Assembly: GCF_035222275.1 (NCBI RefSeq)
Contig: NC_085882.1
Location: 2,549,501-2,613,500 of the forward strand
DNA length: 64,000 bases
Direction: 5' to 3'
Origin: Podospora bellae-mahoneyi
Lineage: Eukaryota > Ascomycota > Sordariomycetes > Sordariales > Podosporaceae
Below are positions 31,148-42,447 of this stretch, one piece after another. The position numbers were made by a program, and so were the translations under genes. Position 1 is the first letter of the stretch, and each line of letters starts with the position of its first letter. The notes beneath the pieces are model-generated. The model was not told the origin of the DNA. It did no database searches and saw only the letters and a list, made by a program, of their open reading frames with translations.

Positions 31148-33032
31148 TTAAGCATCGATAAGGTTCTCCTCCTGGGGCGCCTCGGTATCCCTGGTGTCTT
31201 TGGTAGGGGCCTTATCCTTGCCCTTGCGGTCTGATGGGGTTCTGGAGTAAAACTCGTCAATAATGTCGGCAGGAATACGGTTGAGCATGTCCTTGCGGTA
31301 GATGCGAAGCAAGCTCCACGCGAGGTCAAGAGATTCGAAAATGGTGCGTCCCTCGTATGGGCCCTGGTTGATAAAGGTCCGCTCGAACTTGTCGAGGAAT
31401 TCCAGAGACTTCTTGTCCTCGGGAGACAAGGCCTCCTCACCAACGACTGCCTTCATGGCGGCCGCGTCACGACCGATGGCATACTTGGCGTACAGCTGGT
31501 TGGATACATCACCGTGGTCCTTGCGAGTCATGCCCTCACCAATGGCAGACTTCATCAGACGGGACAGCGACGGAAGCACGTTGATAGGAGGGTAAATACC
31601 GCGGTTGTAAAGACCACGGTCGACGAAGATCTGACCCTCGGTAATGTATCCAGTCAAATCAGGAATGGGATGCGTAATGTCGTCGTTGGGCATAGTGAGA
31701 ATGGGAATCTGAGTAATCGAACCGTTGCGGCCTTCGACACGGCCAGCACGTTCGTAGATGGTCGACAAATCGGTATACATGTAACCGGGGAAACCGCGAC
31801 GACCGGGAACTTCTTCACGAGCAGCAGAGACCTCACGAAGAGCATCACAGTAGGCCGAAAGATCGGTGAGAATGACGAGGACGTGCTTCTCGAGTTGGTA
31901 GGCATAGTATTCGGCGGTAGTAAGGGCGAGACGAGGTGTAATGATACGTTCGATACTGCCGTTATTGTTAATAACAAGACCCAAAAACCAGCGTTTGTTG
32001 TTTGTTGTTCATTACTTACGTAGGATCGTTGGCAAGGTTGAGGAAGAGGGTGGTGCGCTCCAAACTGCCGTTCTCTTCGAAATCGCGGGTGAAGAAACGA
32101 GCAGTTTCCAAGTTGACACCCATGGCAGCGAAGACGATGGAGAAGTTCTCCTCATGATCGTCATGTACGCCCTTGTTTGTCACACCCTTGCGCTGAACCA
32201 GGCCAGCTTGTCTGCAAATCTGAGCGGCGATTTCGTTGTGAGGAAGACCAGCGGCCGAGAAGATGGGAATCTTTTGGCCACGGGCAATCGAGTTCATGGT
32301 ATCAATGGCCGAGATGCCAGTCGAGATCATTTCCTCGGGATACACCTGTTCTCTATTAGCGCATGGCTTTGGTAGGGCATGTAGTGAAGCTTACTCTCGA
32401 GTAGGGGTTGATAGGACTGCCGTTGATGTCCAGGAACTCCTCAGCCAGGACCTTGGGGCCCTTGTCAATGGCACGACCTGAACCATCAAAGATACGACCC
32501 AGCATGTCTTCAGAGACACCGAGCTTCAAGCTCTCTCCGGTCATTTCAACTCTGGTCTAGTGGGAGTTAGCTGCCGCCTATGTATTTCCCAATGCGCTCG
32601 GCAGTCTCACCTTCTTCACATCAATGCCAGAGGTGCCCTCGAAAACCTGCAAGATCGATTAACATATGTGGATCGCTTGTGTTCCGTTTCGGTTGGTATA
32701 TACCTGCACAACGGCGCGGCTTCCTGTAGAGATACCGTCAGTAACAGCATAGGTCCCTGGTGTAGCGACAGTGCTTACCGCGAGCCTCCAAGACTTGACC
32801 GGAACGCACAGTCCCATCGGGAAGAGTAAGGCTGACAATCTCATTGTATCTGGGGAATTTGACCTGGAAGAAGGATCACAGAGTTAGCAGAGATGTGGTG
32901 GTGGTAAGGCGGAAGCAGAAGCGGGAGACCAACATTGTCCAAGATGACGAGGGGTCCGTTGACACCACCGACGGTGTTGTAGCGAAGCCTGGGCGTCACC
33001 CGGTAGGAGGCTGGATCTCTGGGGTCGCTCAT
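31148..33032 (-). CDS. VMA2: V-type proton ATPase subunit B
   Basis: Seven exons (complement): 32934-33032, 32779-32863, 32704-32723, 32611-32646, 32395-32556, 32020-32345 and 31148-31955, encoding 511 aa (yeast Vma2 has 517). Subunit B is the non-catalytic nucleotide-binding subunit of the V1 sector that drives vacuolar acidification. The spliced chain starts [20 protein letters not shown] and runs through [33 protein letters not shown] and [20 protein letters not shown]. It continues through [22 protein letters not shown] and [20 protein letters not shown] to an acidic C-terminus. The third exon is only 20 nt and the fourth 36 nt. The first intron needs a GTTGGT donor to keep DN|VKFPRY in frame. 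The N-terminal half carries all six introns, as is common for highly expressed fungal genes. Head-to-head with CWC27 over 663 bp. Confidence 0.97.
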
Positions 33033-33695
33033 GGTGGTTTTGGAGGTTATGCAGGGCAAAAACAGGCGCGAGGTATCAATGCGAAAGTCGAGGCCGGCTC
33101 GGGAGGCTGTCTAGAGGGTCGAGAGGCTGGTAAGTGGATTGGCAAGTTGGTTGTGAATGCACGACGATGGAGGAGCTCCAGTGGATGCGGGTAGCCTGAA
33201 GACGCAAGCTCCAAGCTGGACCGTCGGTGATAAGCAGGCCGCCCAGGCCTGTCCCCTGCTGGGCCCCGCACCACATCATGAATCCAGATGGCACAGCCAC
33301 AACATCCAAACCAACTGAAAGGCACAGGTATTCGGGATTCGCTCTGCGGCAACAAGCTGCTATTGAAACGGAGAGATATGTCTTTACGAAAGACAGAAAA
33401 TAACAGATCACTTCGCATCACATCTAGTGCTGCTTCTGCGACACACACCTTGAAGCAAGCACATGCCAACCACAGTTCCAGATCTCGAACTGTGGCGGTG
33501 CCTTGTCGATGCCGGCCGGCAACTTTGGAACATTTGACAGGGAAGCTCGCGCCTGTGCTCCTGTCATCCAGATTTAAGACCTGATGTCAATTCAGCCTCC
33601 AACCCTGCGTCATCTTTTTATTTTGGTTGCATTTTTCCCGCTTCACATCTCGAAGGCGCGGGCCAGCTTTTCGGGCGTGTAAAACCTAATCCACG
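33033..33695. promoter_or_regulatory. Divergent promoter between VMA2 and CWC27
   Basis: A 663-bp interval between two start codons on opposite strands. No distinct named motif was recognised. Confidence 0.4.
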
Positions 33696-35279
33696 ATGTC
33701 GGCCATCTACAATCTCGAGCCACAACCGACGGCGTCGGCCATCATCCACACGACTCTCGGCGAAATCTCAATCGAACTGTTTGCGAAACAAACGCCATTA
33801 ACATGCCGAAACTTCCTTCAGCTAGCACTCGACGGCTACTACGATAACACCATATTCCATCGTCTCATTCCCGGCTTCATTCTCCAAGGTGGTGATCCCA
33901 CTGGGACAGGACATGGAGGAGAATCCATCTACGATGGCGGCGCATACAGCGGTGATCTGGATCCATGGCCAATGGACCAGCGAAGAGGACAGAACGCCGG
34001 CCCCGACGGCATCAACTTCAAGGATGAGTTCCATTCGCGTCTCAAGTTCAACAGGCGAGGATTGTTAGGCATGGCGAACGAAGGAAAACCGGACACCAAT
34101 GGCAGCCAGTTCTTTTTCACTCTCGGCAAGGCTGAAGAGTTGAATGGGAAGAATACCGTGTTTGGGCGCGTGGCGGGCGATACCATCTACAATTTGGCCA
34201 AGATTGGCGAGTCGGAAGTCAATGACGAGCGGCCACTATATCCGATCAAAATCACCCATATCGAGATTCTCATCAACCCTTTCGATGATATGAAGAAGAG
34301 GGAGAAGAAGCTACGCCAGCAAGTAGCAAAACCAGCTCCCGTGGAGAAGAAGCAGAAAAAGAGAAAACAAGCCAAGCAGTTGTTGAGCTTTGGAGACGAA
34401 GAGGGTGAGGGCGATGACCTGCCAGTTCTCAAGAAGCCAAAGTTCGACACAAGAATTGTCATGGATGTAGACGAGGAACCGGCGCCAAAGACGATGCCAG
34501 TCAGATCTTCAAAGAAGGACTCAAAGCCGACGCACAAGGATGATGTGAAAGTTCGTGTGACAGAAGAGCCACCAAAGAACCGAGCGAGGAGTCCAGATCG
34601 TCCGGAGCCTGTTCCGTCAAAGAAACAACGGCCAAAGGTTGAGGAAAGTGACAGGTCAAGTCCCGAACCGGAAGATGGCAAAAAGAAAACCTTGTTGGAA
34701 AGGACTAACGAGGAGATTGCTGCCGTCAAGGCTTCGATGAAACGAACAATTTACACCGAACCGGTGCAGGAGAAGAAGAAGTCGGCCTTGGAGGAAATGA
34801 TACCGGAGACTGCAGTGCGTGGGAGGAAACGGAGACCGGGCACGCAGTCTGCAAAGGAGGAAGAGGAGGCTTTGGCGCTTTTGCGGTCGTTCAAGTCAAA
34901 GCTGGAGCAAGCACCAAATGAGAAGTCGACAGCCCAGCCAGCTATCAATTATGATGGTGATGATGAGGAGGGCGAAGGAGAGGTTTGTGATCTTCACTTC
35001 ATTGCCCATTGCCAGAGCTGCAAAGCCTGGGATAATGAAGAAAAGGAAGAGAGCGATGACGAAGGGTGGATGTCTCATCAGCTCAGCTTTACTGCAGATA
35101 AGCTTGGAAAGGATCTGAGCTATCGCAAAAAGGCGGAAGAGGAGCTGGTTGTTATTGACCCCCTGGCAAAGGCGCAGGCTCTTAAAGAGGGCAAGAAGTC
35201 TTCTCGGGATTCGCGGTCTGGGGGCTCATCTTCAAGGGCCTGGAACCGGGACCGGGAGCGTGACCGGGCAAGAAGATAG
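33696..35279 (+). CDS. CWC27: Spliceosomal cyclophilin-like protein Cwc27
   Basis: Single exon, 527 aa. Cwc27 is a spliceosome component that binds Cwc22 at the activated spliceosome. A cyclophilin domain covers about residues 12-195. The active-site Arg56, Phe61 and Gln64 are in place (HRLIPGFILQGGDPTG), but the position of the cyclophilin A tryptophan is Glu148 (KAEELNGKNTVFG), as in human CWC27, which argues against strong prolyl isomerase activity. A loop insertion after SIYD adds about 27 residues. The rest is charged, Lys/Glu-rich and probably disordered. A Cys/His motif, CDLHFIAHCQSC, lies near residue 430 and a DRERDRARR tail ends the chain. The start MSAIYNLEPQP is the first ATG. Confidence 0.92.
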   Translation: MSAIYNLEPQPTASAIIHTTLGEISIELFAKQTPLTCRNFLQLALDGYYDNTIFHRLIPGFILQGGDPTGTGHGGESIYDGGAYSGDLDPWPMDQRRGQNAGPDGINFKDEFHSRLKFNRRGLLGMANEGKPDTNGSQFFFTLGKAEELNGKNTVFGRVAGDTIYNLAKIGESEVNDERPLYPIKITHIEILINPFDDMKKREKKLRQQVAKPAPVEKKQKKRKQAKQLLSFGDEEGEGDDLPVLKKPKFDTRIVMDVDEEPAPKTMPVRSSKKDSKPTHKDDVKVRVTEEPPKNRARSPDRPEPVPSKKQRPKVEESDRSSPEPEDGKKKTLLERTNEEIAAVKASMKRTIYTEPVQEKKKSALEEMIPETAVRGRKRRPGTQSAKEEEEALALLRSFKSKLEQAPNEKSTAQPAINYDGDDEEGEGEVCDLHFIAHCQSCKAWDNEEKEESDDEGWMSHQLSFTADKLGKDLSYRKKAEEELVVIDPLAKAQALKEGKKSSRDSRSGGSSSRAWNRDRERDRARR

Positions 35280-36939
35280 TAGAAGGAGCAGTCGCTATCT
35301 GACTTATGATACAATTGCATTGTTCTTACAAGCAGAGGAGGCCAAGCATAAGAGAGACTGACCACCAGTCGGATGGTAACCATTAAGAGATACCCACTTT
35401 CTATTGTCTAATATCTCCTGTCACCTTCCTCCATTGTTCAGTGCAAAGGTAGTGATGCCCAAGTCCCGTCCCATGTGTCCCCATGGTGCCATGCCTGTCC
35501 GGAACAATAGCTCCGTGAGCCCCGGCCTCAATAGGGTTTTATATGGGTCTTCATGTCATGGTGGCGTGCTCATTCTCCATGCACACTCACATCTGCTGTT
35601 GTTCCTAGCTCAAGAGCTGCTCAGACATGGCCTTTTGTCTTGTTGTTTTCGAGACTGAGAAGGGAAACTGGCTTGGTCCCACTTGAACAGTCTTACAACT
35701 GCAACTCATCTCTTGGCATTCAATCCAAGGTGTTCTACGATCCGTATCGACAGTGAGGCCAAAAGTTTCCTGACAGCTCCCCAGGTATGCACGGCTGCAC
35801 CACTGACAGGCATCAAGGCCACAACTTCAGACTACGCATAGTACCTCATAACGGCGCTGTCAAACTTAATTGTCACTAACGTCTTTGGAGAGAAGTGTCC
35901 AAAGCCTCACTGCCGCTGCCACCGCCTTGAGGTCCTCCTTCCAAACGCCCAGAAAAAAAGAAGCTGTCTTGGGTGACAGGCTGGGACGTCGACCCCGCGT
36001 GTGGAGACAGGACGTTATCTGCGCCGCCGCTGATTGGTTCGGCAAGCGAGAAAATCGGTGTGTTGATCGCGATCGCACCGGCAAAGCCCACTTCATATGA
36101 TGGGCAAGTGAGCCTTCATCACCAGCAAGTGGCCTTACACCGTGTCAAATTTATCTAGCAAAGCCCAAACCTTCCCACTCGATCCTCTGCCGCTCTGCGC
36201 CCTGAGCATACGACCCCAGTGAACTCCTCTCCAAAATTTTTCTTGTGAGCCCTCTCAGCGACGTCTTTGAGACACCCAGGCGTGACCAGAAATCAAGCAG
36301 CGCGGAAGCCGGCGACTGAGACCCCGACGCAAGCCATTGTTCAGCAGGAACCCTGCCTTCGAGGCTTCAGCATTTACCACACAACGACGCCCATTGACAT
36401 ATCACGACACCGCCGAGACACCTCACAAGCCCTATTCAGAACCCGGCGCCGAGCGAGACATCTATCTTCTCCGCTTTTGCGACACTCTCGCAGGCTCGAC
36501 ACACACATTGCCATTGATATCGCGCCGCGGAACAATAACAGACCCGCGCGTGGATCAGGTGCCTGGACCGCCTCTGCCTTTGAGCAAGCTGTTCTCCGCT
36601 TCGCAGTATATAACAGATTGAGTTGAATAGAGTTTTCTCTCGCTTGTCTTCCCTCCGACTAGATCCATCTCCCTCTGTGTGCTGAGCTCGCTGGTTTCAT
36701 CAAAAAATCGACCGGATTCAGCAGTGCTTCAAACCGCCCACAACAAGGAAGACTACAGCCTTGGCCTCAGCTTCTTGACGGCCTTTTGCGAGAAAAAAAA
36801 GTCACTGAGGGCTGCAGCCACCACGCCGGCCACAAACTTAGGACGAGCCTAGCCTAACGGTCAAGAACCGCCATCTGCTATATCCAGGGGTGTCAAGCAA
36901 ACCCCAATCGGCTGAGCGCGCACTCGCCTTCACAGTGTT
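35280..36939. promoter_or_regulatory. CWC27 3' flank and long upstream region of HSF1
   Basis: About 1.66 kb. Open frames in it overlap one another in different frames and start mostly from non-ATG codons. No clear three-unit heat shock element (alternating GAA/TTC) was found by eye. A long 5' leader for HSF1 is plausible. Confidence 0.35.
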
Positions 36940-39344
36940 ATGTCTTCGCCGAACAATCCGAGAAAACGACCGGCCCCTGGCGCCTCTTCGATGATCCCGA
37001 TCCCCCCAGTACAGCAGACATTTTCGCCTGTCCAGACGGATCGGTTGTTTGGGTGGAACGGAACAATGGATGGAAACGGCTTCGTCGACTCGCCAACGAC
37101 AAACGTCAATCAGTTCATGATGCCGACGTCAGGCGCCTTTGCGCAGCCAATTGTGGCGCCTTCAAACGCTCTGACCCGCCGAGGAAACAGTCGCGCTCTT
37201 GTCCATTCGGGCAACAGAGGCCACTTTGATCAGGTGGGGGAGCCGTGGGCGAACGGGTTTGCCGAGGATGCTCGGTATCTTCAGACGAATTCGTCTGTAG
37301 ACGAGCATGATAACATCGAGCTGCTAGAGGAGAAGGCTGCTCAGGCGAAGAGGGAAGCGCAAGCCAAAAGGAAACAGATCCCCCCGTTTGTTCAGAAGCT
37401 GAGCAGGTAAGCAAGCCCTTTCATCACTTTGTTCACGTTGCAAATTGCTAATCTTTCGATAGCTTTCTCGATGAGTCTAGGAACACCGACCTGATCCGCT
37501 GGTCTGACAAGGGCGATTCATTTATCGTCTTGGACGAAGATGAGTTTGCCAAAACGCTCATCCCCGAACTCTTCAAGCATAACAATTATGCTTCGTTTGT
37601 GCGACAGCTCAACATGTATGGGTTCCATAAGCGGGTCGGGCTGTCCGACAACTCGATGAAAGCGAGCGAGCGGAAAAACAAGAGTCCCAGCGAGTACTCA
37701 AACCCGTATTTCCGACGCGGGCATCCGAACCTGCTTTGGCTGATCAACAAGCCAAAGGGTGGCAGCAGTAAAAAGAAGATCAAGAAGGAAGACGGAGAGG
37801 CGGAGAGCGAGGAGGACAACAATACCGAAGAAGCCTACGGTGTTCCAAACCATGGAGCGTCACAGGGCGGCAGGGCCTCCGTTTCTCACGAAGTCGGTCC
37901 GCTCCAGAAAAAGGATCTGATACAAGTAAAGAATCAGATAGACAGGATCCAGCAGCAGCAACTCGCGATTTCGGGCATGCTCAACAAGATACGGCAAGAT
38001 CATAATTCGCTCTATCAGCAGGCGGTCATGTTTCAAACCATGCACGAGCGGCACGAGAACTCCATCAATGCCATTCTCAACTTCTTGGCCAATGTCTTTC
38101 GAAAGTCGTTGGAGGAGCAGGGTGGGGTTCAGAGCGTCCAAGATCTTTTGGCCAGCATCATTCCCAATGCTCAAGGTCACGGCTCCACAAACATGGCCAC
38201 CGGAGGTGTGGTGGACTTGGGCGGCTTCGTCAACCAACGGGCTCCCAACGTTGCTGGGTCGGCGACGCCAAAACGTGCGCAGCGTCTCTTGCCTCCTGTC
38301 CCACATCACCAAGCAAACAAGACCGTGGTGACATCCCTGTCTCCGTCCCCAACACCCTCGCCGGCGCCCCAGACTTCGTACAACACTCGCATGTCTGGGA
38401 CTGTCACCGAGGTGTTTGATACCTCGCCGGCTGACACCACCTCGACCTCTGCCTATATGCAGAAGGAGCTCCAGAACAACCCACATGAGGGCATGATGAA
38501 GATCATCCAGGACACCAACGCCGTCAACGTCAACAGCACTGGCATCGACCTCCCCAACGTCGCCGCCACCACCCCGGTCACAGGCATGAGCAACGAGAAC
38601 CGCAACAAGATGCTGAGCATCATGAACAATGGCTCTGCTGCGACAACCCCGGCCGCGTCCATGAACGGCGGCGGTATCCCATCTGTCTCTAGTCCCGGCG
38701 GTGTTTCCTTGCCCGCTGCCAGCCCACAGACCACAGCCGGTTTATCGCTTTCTCCCATCCTCGCGTCGATGCCTATGCCCCCGCCGCTGCAACCACTCCA
38801 GGCGACGCAGCAAGAAATTGACGCGCTTCAACGCCTTCAAGCTCAGCAGGCTTCTCAACTTGAGAACCTGACCCAGTTCCTCGGTCCGCTCAGCCCCTCT
38901 GGCCGGATTCCCGGTATGGACGAGAACGGCAACGTCAATACTAGTTATTTCGACTCTGTCGATTTTGACCAGTTTGTTGATAACAATGCCTTTGCTAACC
39001 AGACCGGCTTTGGGGACAATGAGTTCAATGGGTTCAACACGGGTGGTCATCCGGATGAGTTTAACTTTTCGCTGGATGCTCCTGGTAGTGGGGCAGAGTT
39101 TGGGGGTGGTGGTGTTGCGGGTGCGGATAATGGGATGTTGGGTGGTGGTGGGGGTGCTGGGTTGGGGATCAATGGGCAGGATGGCTTGTTTGATACGGGA
39201 AGGGTGTTTGAGACTACTTCGGCTACTAATAGCCCTAGTCCAGCCGGGACGGAGGAGATTACGAGGAGTGAGATTGGGGGGGTTGGGAACGGGGTGGTGA
39301 CGGATAGTCCGGAGAGGGATCCGAAGAGGAGGAGGAGGGGGTAG
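36940..39344 (+). CDS. HSF1: Heat shock transcription factor Hsf1
   Basis: Exons 36940-37406 and 37463-39344 encode 782 aa. Hsf1 trimerises and binds heat shock elements to activate chaperone genes. A ~145-residue N-terminal extension precedes the winged-helix DNA-binding domain (about residues 147-245). That domain starts PPFVQKLSSFLDE and includes IRWSDKGDSFIV and the recognition helix region FVRQLNMYGFHKRV. The single 56-nt intron falls at LS|SFLDE inside the domain. The oligomerisation coiled coil (HR-A/B) runs from about residue 298 to 365 (KKDLIQVKNQIDRIQQQQ). The C-terminal half is Ser/Thr/Pro/Asn/Gly-rich with a final acidic/Phe-rich stretch (SYFDSVDFDQFVDNNAF) that looks like an activation domain. 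The end RDPKRRRRG may be a nuclear localisation signal. Domain content separates it from Sfl1 and Skn7 (no receiver domain). Confidence 0.95.
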
Positions 39345-40158
39345 AATCACTCTTACATTTCGTCGGAGGATCATGAGGAGGAAGGGATGGGGGGTGGGTT
39401 TGGAGGGGATGTGTTTGGGGGACTTTATTTTTGAGGCCATACAACAAGTGGTGTAGGCTGGTGAGGGAGTTGGACTTGAGGGTGTCGACTTTGCTAACCT
39501 ACCTGGTGTTGTTAAGGGGGGGTTGCAGACAAGTCATAGATAGACTTGTCAAGGGACGTAGCCACATTGATCCCGACGGTACATGCCCAACAAAAACAAA
39601 AACAAAACAAACACAGAAAAAACAAAACTCTGGTGGAAGGATACGTGGAGGAGTAGTGTTTTGCGGATTAGGGATTAGGGGTAGGTTAAGGTTAAGTATG
39701 GTAAAGGGGGGTTATGGCGCTGAGGGGCACGGAATCATTACACCAACCAGCACCTCACCTTACTCTACTCACACAATCATTGGGAAGGAATGGGGTTGGT
39801 TGATTGGTTTGGGATGATGATGATGATTTCTGGGATTGGTTGGGGTGGCTTTCTATTGTGTTTTATTCTTGCTTTTTTTTTCATGGTTAGCAGTTTTAGA
39901 TATCCTCCTATCGTTTTTTTATATTTCTTTTTTTTGCCTTTTTTAAAACCTTACTCACTCTCCTACTCGGTTGTTTGGTTTGCTTGGTTTGTTAATTTTT
40001 TAGTCTCTTTACTACATAACACTTTACATTTGCATAAAATGGGGATGGGGATGGGGATTGGATGGGGATGATGGGGGAAGTGAGTATGACTTTATGAAAT
40101 AGCTCAATACAGATGGCCTGGTGAGATGAGAGTAAAAAAGGGAATTAGAGGTGTGAAG

Positions 40159-40212
40159 TATGTGTGTATGTGTGTATGTGTGTATGTGTGTATGTGTGTA
40201 TGTGTGTATGTG
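40159..40212. repeat. (TGTGTATG)n microsatellite
   Basis: Roughly 6.5 perfect tandem copies of an 8-bp unit (GTGTGTAT) over about 54 bp, in the convergent gap downstream of HSF1. Confidence 0.9.
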
Positions 40213-40454
40213 CCCATATGTGTTACTTCACATCTAAACACTGATAAAATCGGATGGATGTCTGGTGTTGGGATATCACCACCTTAAAATCATCTTATTC
40301 TCCTCCATCAAATTCCATCCAACTAATCCTTCATCATCATCATCACCAACCTTGTTGCGGGTGAAGTTGTTTAACTATAGGTATATATACATCCAAACCT
40401 TGCCCCCCCCCCTCCTTCATTTCCCCTGAAGCTGACAGAAGACATCATCGTCAG

Positions 40455-40730
40455 ATGCAAAACATAGGGGGTATTCCCGTCCATTTCAGGACATCAAACA
40501 AATCCATCATGATCCCAACCGTTTGTATAACACCATGTCATCAGAAACATGACCCCCTCCCCCTCTTTCAAGTTTCAACGCCTTCCAAAATCACCCCAAT
40601 AATAAACTCTCTGGGCCACCACGCCGAGTGGCCCATAGGGACGTCAGTTAGTCCATCTAGAGCTCCCATCGCTCATTTGGGCTATAATACTACCCCCGCC
40701 ATTGAAGCGATGTATTTAGTCAGTGGCTAG
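40455..40730 (+). CDS. Doubtful 91-aa orphan open frame
   Basis: The frame starts with ATG and reads MQNIGGIPVHFRTSNKSIMI; it has no signal peptide, membrane segment or recognised domain. What favours it is placement: a TATA-like GTATATATAC at 40381-40390, then a C/T-rich tract to about 40428, then the ATG 27 nt later. It lies in a long gap that needs explaining. Length alone is within chance expectation. Confidence 0.2.
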   Translation: MQNIGGIPVHFRTSNKSIMIPTVCITPCHQKHDPLPLFQVSTPSKITPIINSLGHHAEWPIGTSVSPSRAPIAHLGYNTTPAIEAMYLVSG

Positions 40731-41099
40731 AGTAGAGCGCAATATAAAGGCTTCTTCATTCCCAGTAACCTGGGTTCAGGCCCTTGCGCATGGTGTACTG
40801 GGGCCTCAAGGTCCTTTTATTCTTTGGTCGTTGTCAAAGCGCTGTGGGACTCTTTTTTTATCCGAGAGCTGTCTCTTCCGAACGTCAGACGGTTGTCTTC
40901 GTAAATATCTCGTTGAGCAACGGTGACGGCGTCTTAGTCAAGGTGTAACTTATTTGACGCAAAAAATTCGTGTGATACAACCGAAAAGAAAGAACGCGAC
41001 GCGAGTTCCATCCAGAGGGCGATGGATAGGTTGAATCCGGCGGTTCGTCGCTCTTCGTTTGGTGCTTTCCGTTTCCAGCCATCCATCTGCTGTCGGCCG

Positions 41100-42447
41100 T
41101 TATTCGATCAGCATCTTCTTCATCCCTCCAACTTCGCACAGCCCCAGGTACCGAATGGCCTCCCTATCGTGTGCCAAGATGATCGTTCGATCCGGCAGCT
41201 TTGGGTTATTTGGGTCAACATGTGAGGCATCTTTCGCTGCTTGCTCAATAGCATCCATTTCCTCCTTGCAAGCCTGTTGGTCCATTGGACAAATCACAAT
41301 TGGTTGCCGTAATGTGATATCGCGGGCAGATGTTAGATGTGCCTAGCAAAAAGGTTAGACAAGAGCCACTGAAAATTCCATGTGCGCGCACCCACCTTGA
41401 TCGTCAAAAAGAATTCAATTTTGTACAGTATCGACGTCGTCGTAAAGCTGGTGACCTCATATAGCGGAAATCCCGGCTTGCCCCTTTTCACAATACCCTC
41501 CGAATCCCTAAGGTCTCGCGCAGGAAACACGAGCCCCAAGTTGGTAACATATCCAGTTTCCGGGATCTTGGTCCCTACCTGCTGCGTGTGTTTGGCGATT
41601 TTGCTGACCTTCTTCGTTGGCTCGTCTCCTTCCGGGTTGAACGTGATCTCCTCCTCGATGGCCAGCGTAATCTTTTGTATCGTCACCTTCCGCGCCTTGT
41701 TCAGCCAGTCCGGATTTGGCGCAAGCTTAATGTACACCGTTATGGGATCTAATGGCCCATAACTCCACTTTGGCAGCGAAATCCCCAACGTCACAATGTT
41801 GTCCGCCGTCACCACCTTGCTTTCTGGGCGGTTGTACATGCCGAATGTGGAGAGGGTGTCGTATCGTTGAAGAGGTATTGGGAACGCGTATCGGTTTTGC
41901 ATGCTCGAGCCTTGTTGGACTGTGACCACCAGCTCATAGTAGGTTTCGGCGATTCGGCTGGCTAGTTGGATGCTTGCTGGAGGAATGCGGCGGTTTACTT
42001 CTTCGCCGCCCCGTCCGAAAGGGATGAATATTTGGAACGGCAGATCCATCGCAATCACGCTCTCGGCCTCTTTTCCCGACACGCACCGGAACAGCAGCAC
42101 TTCCTTCCCTACTAAATCGACCGTCTCTCGTCTCGGGGTGCCCAAATGCCTCCGCGCCATGTTTTCCGCCGCTGGATGTATCGTTTCTCGTCGCTGTAAG
42201 CATATGCGAACCATGGATATTTGCACTGGCGCTGTATAGCCTGCACCCGGCCGAATTTCGACTTTGCCTACTATCCTGGGCTACACGATGTTAGCAATGC
42301 GCCCTGTCGATTCAACTTGCATACGAATACCAAAAACTAGGAAGAGGAAGGGGAGCGCACCAGTGTCGCCGAAATGCCCGGGTAGCCGACCAGAAAACTA
42401 CTGTTTGGAGGCCCGGATATCCTCACCGTCGCAGCTGTATTATTCAT
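41100..42447 (-). CDS. Arrestin-like protein (fungal arrestin-fold, trafficking adaptor type)
   Basis: Exons (complement) 42361-42447, 41396-42280 and 41100-41342 encode 404 aa. The spliced N-terminus has the arrestin N-fold pattern: VRISGPPNSSFLVGYPGISA, then PRIVGKVEIRPG and APVQISMVRICLQRRE. It is followed by DLPFQIFIPFG and, in the second lobe, YYELVVTVQQG and PKWSYGPLDPITVYIKL. It ends after PIVICPMDQQ and a short acidic helix. Fungal arrestin-like proteins recruit ubiquitin ligases to membrane transporters. No PY motif was seen, so it may be a single-fold adaptor of another kind. The acceptor at 42281 (TGTAG before CCC AGG) was chosen because the AG four bases later breaks the frame. 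Introns are 80 and 53 nt. No specific orthologue is asserted. Confidence 0.8.

Larger units (their letters stand above)
39345..41099. other. Unusually long convergent region between HSF1 and the arrestin-like gene
   Basis: About 1.75 kb between two gene ends. It includes the HSF1 3' flank, a purine-rich and T-rich stretch, a GT-rich microsatellite (40159-40212), and a TATA-like box plus pyrimidine tract ahead of a 91-codon frame (40455-40730). The other convergent gaps in this window are 76-600 bp. Confidence 0.4.

Noticed and set aside
36267-36626. 119-codon frame upstream of HSF1
   Set aside because: It starts at a non-ATG codon, is Arg/Thr-rich and overlaps another frame; probably HSF1 leader sequence.
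39665-39696. TTAGGG-like repeats (GGATTAGGGATTAGGGG)
   Set aside because: Only two imperfect copies in ordinary gene-flanking DNA; not enough for an interstitial telomere.
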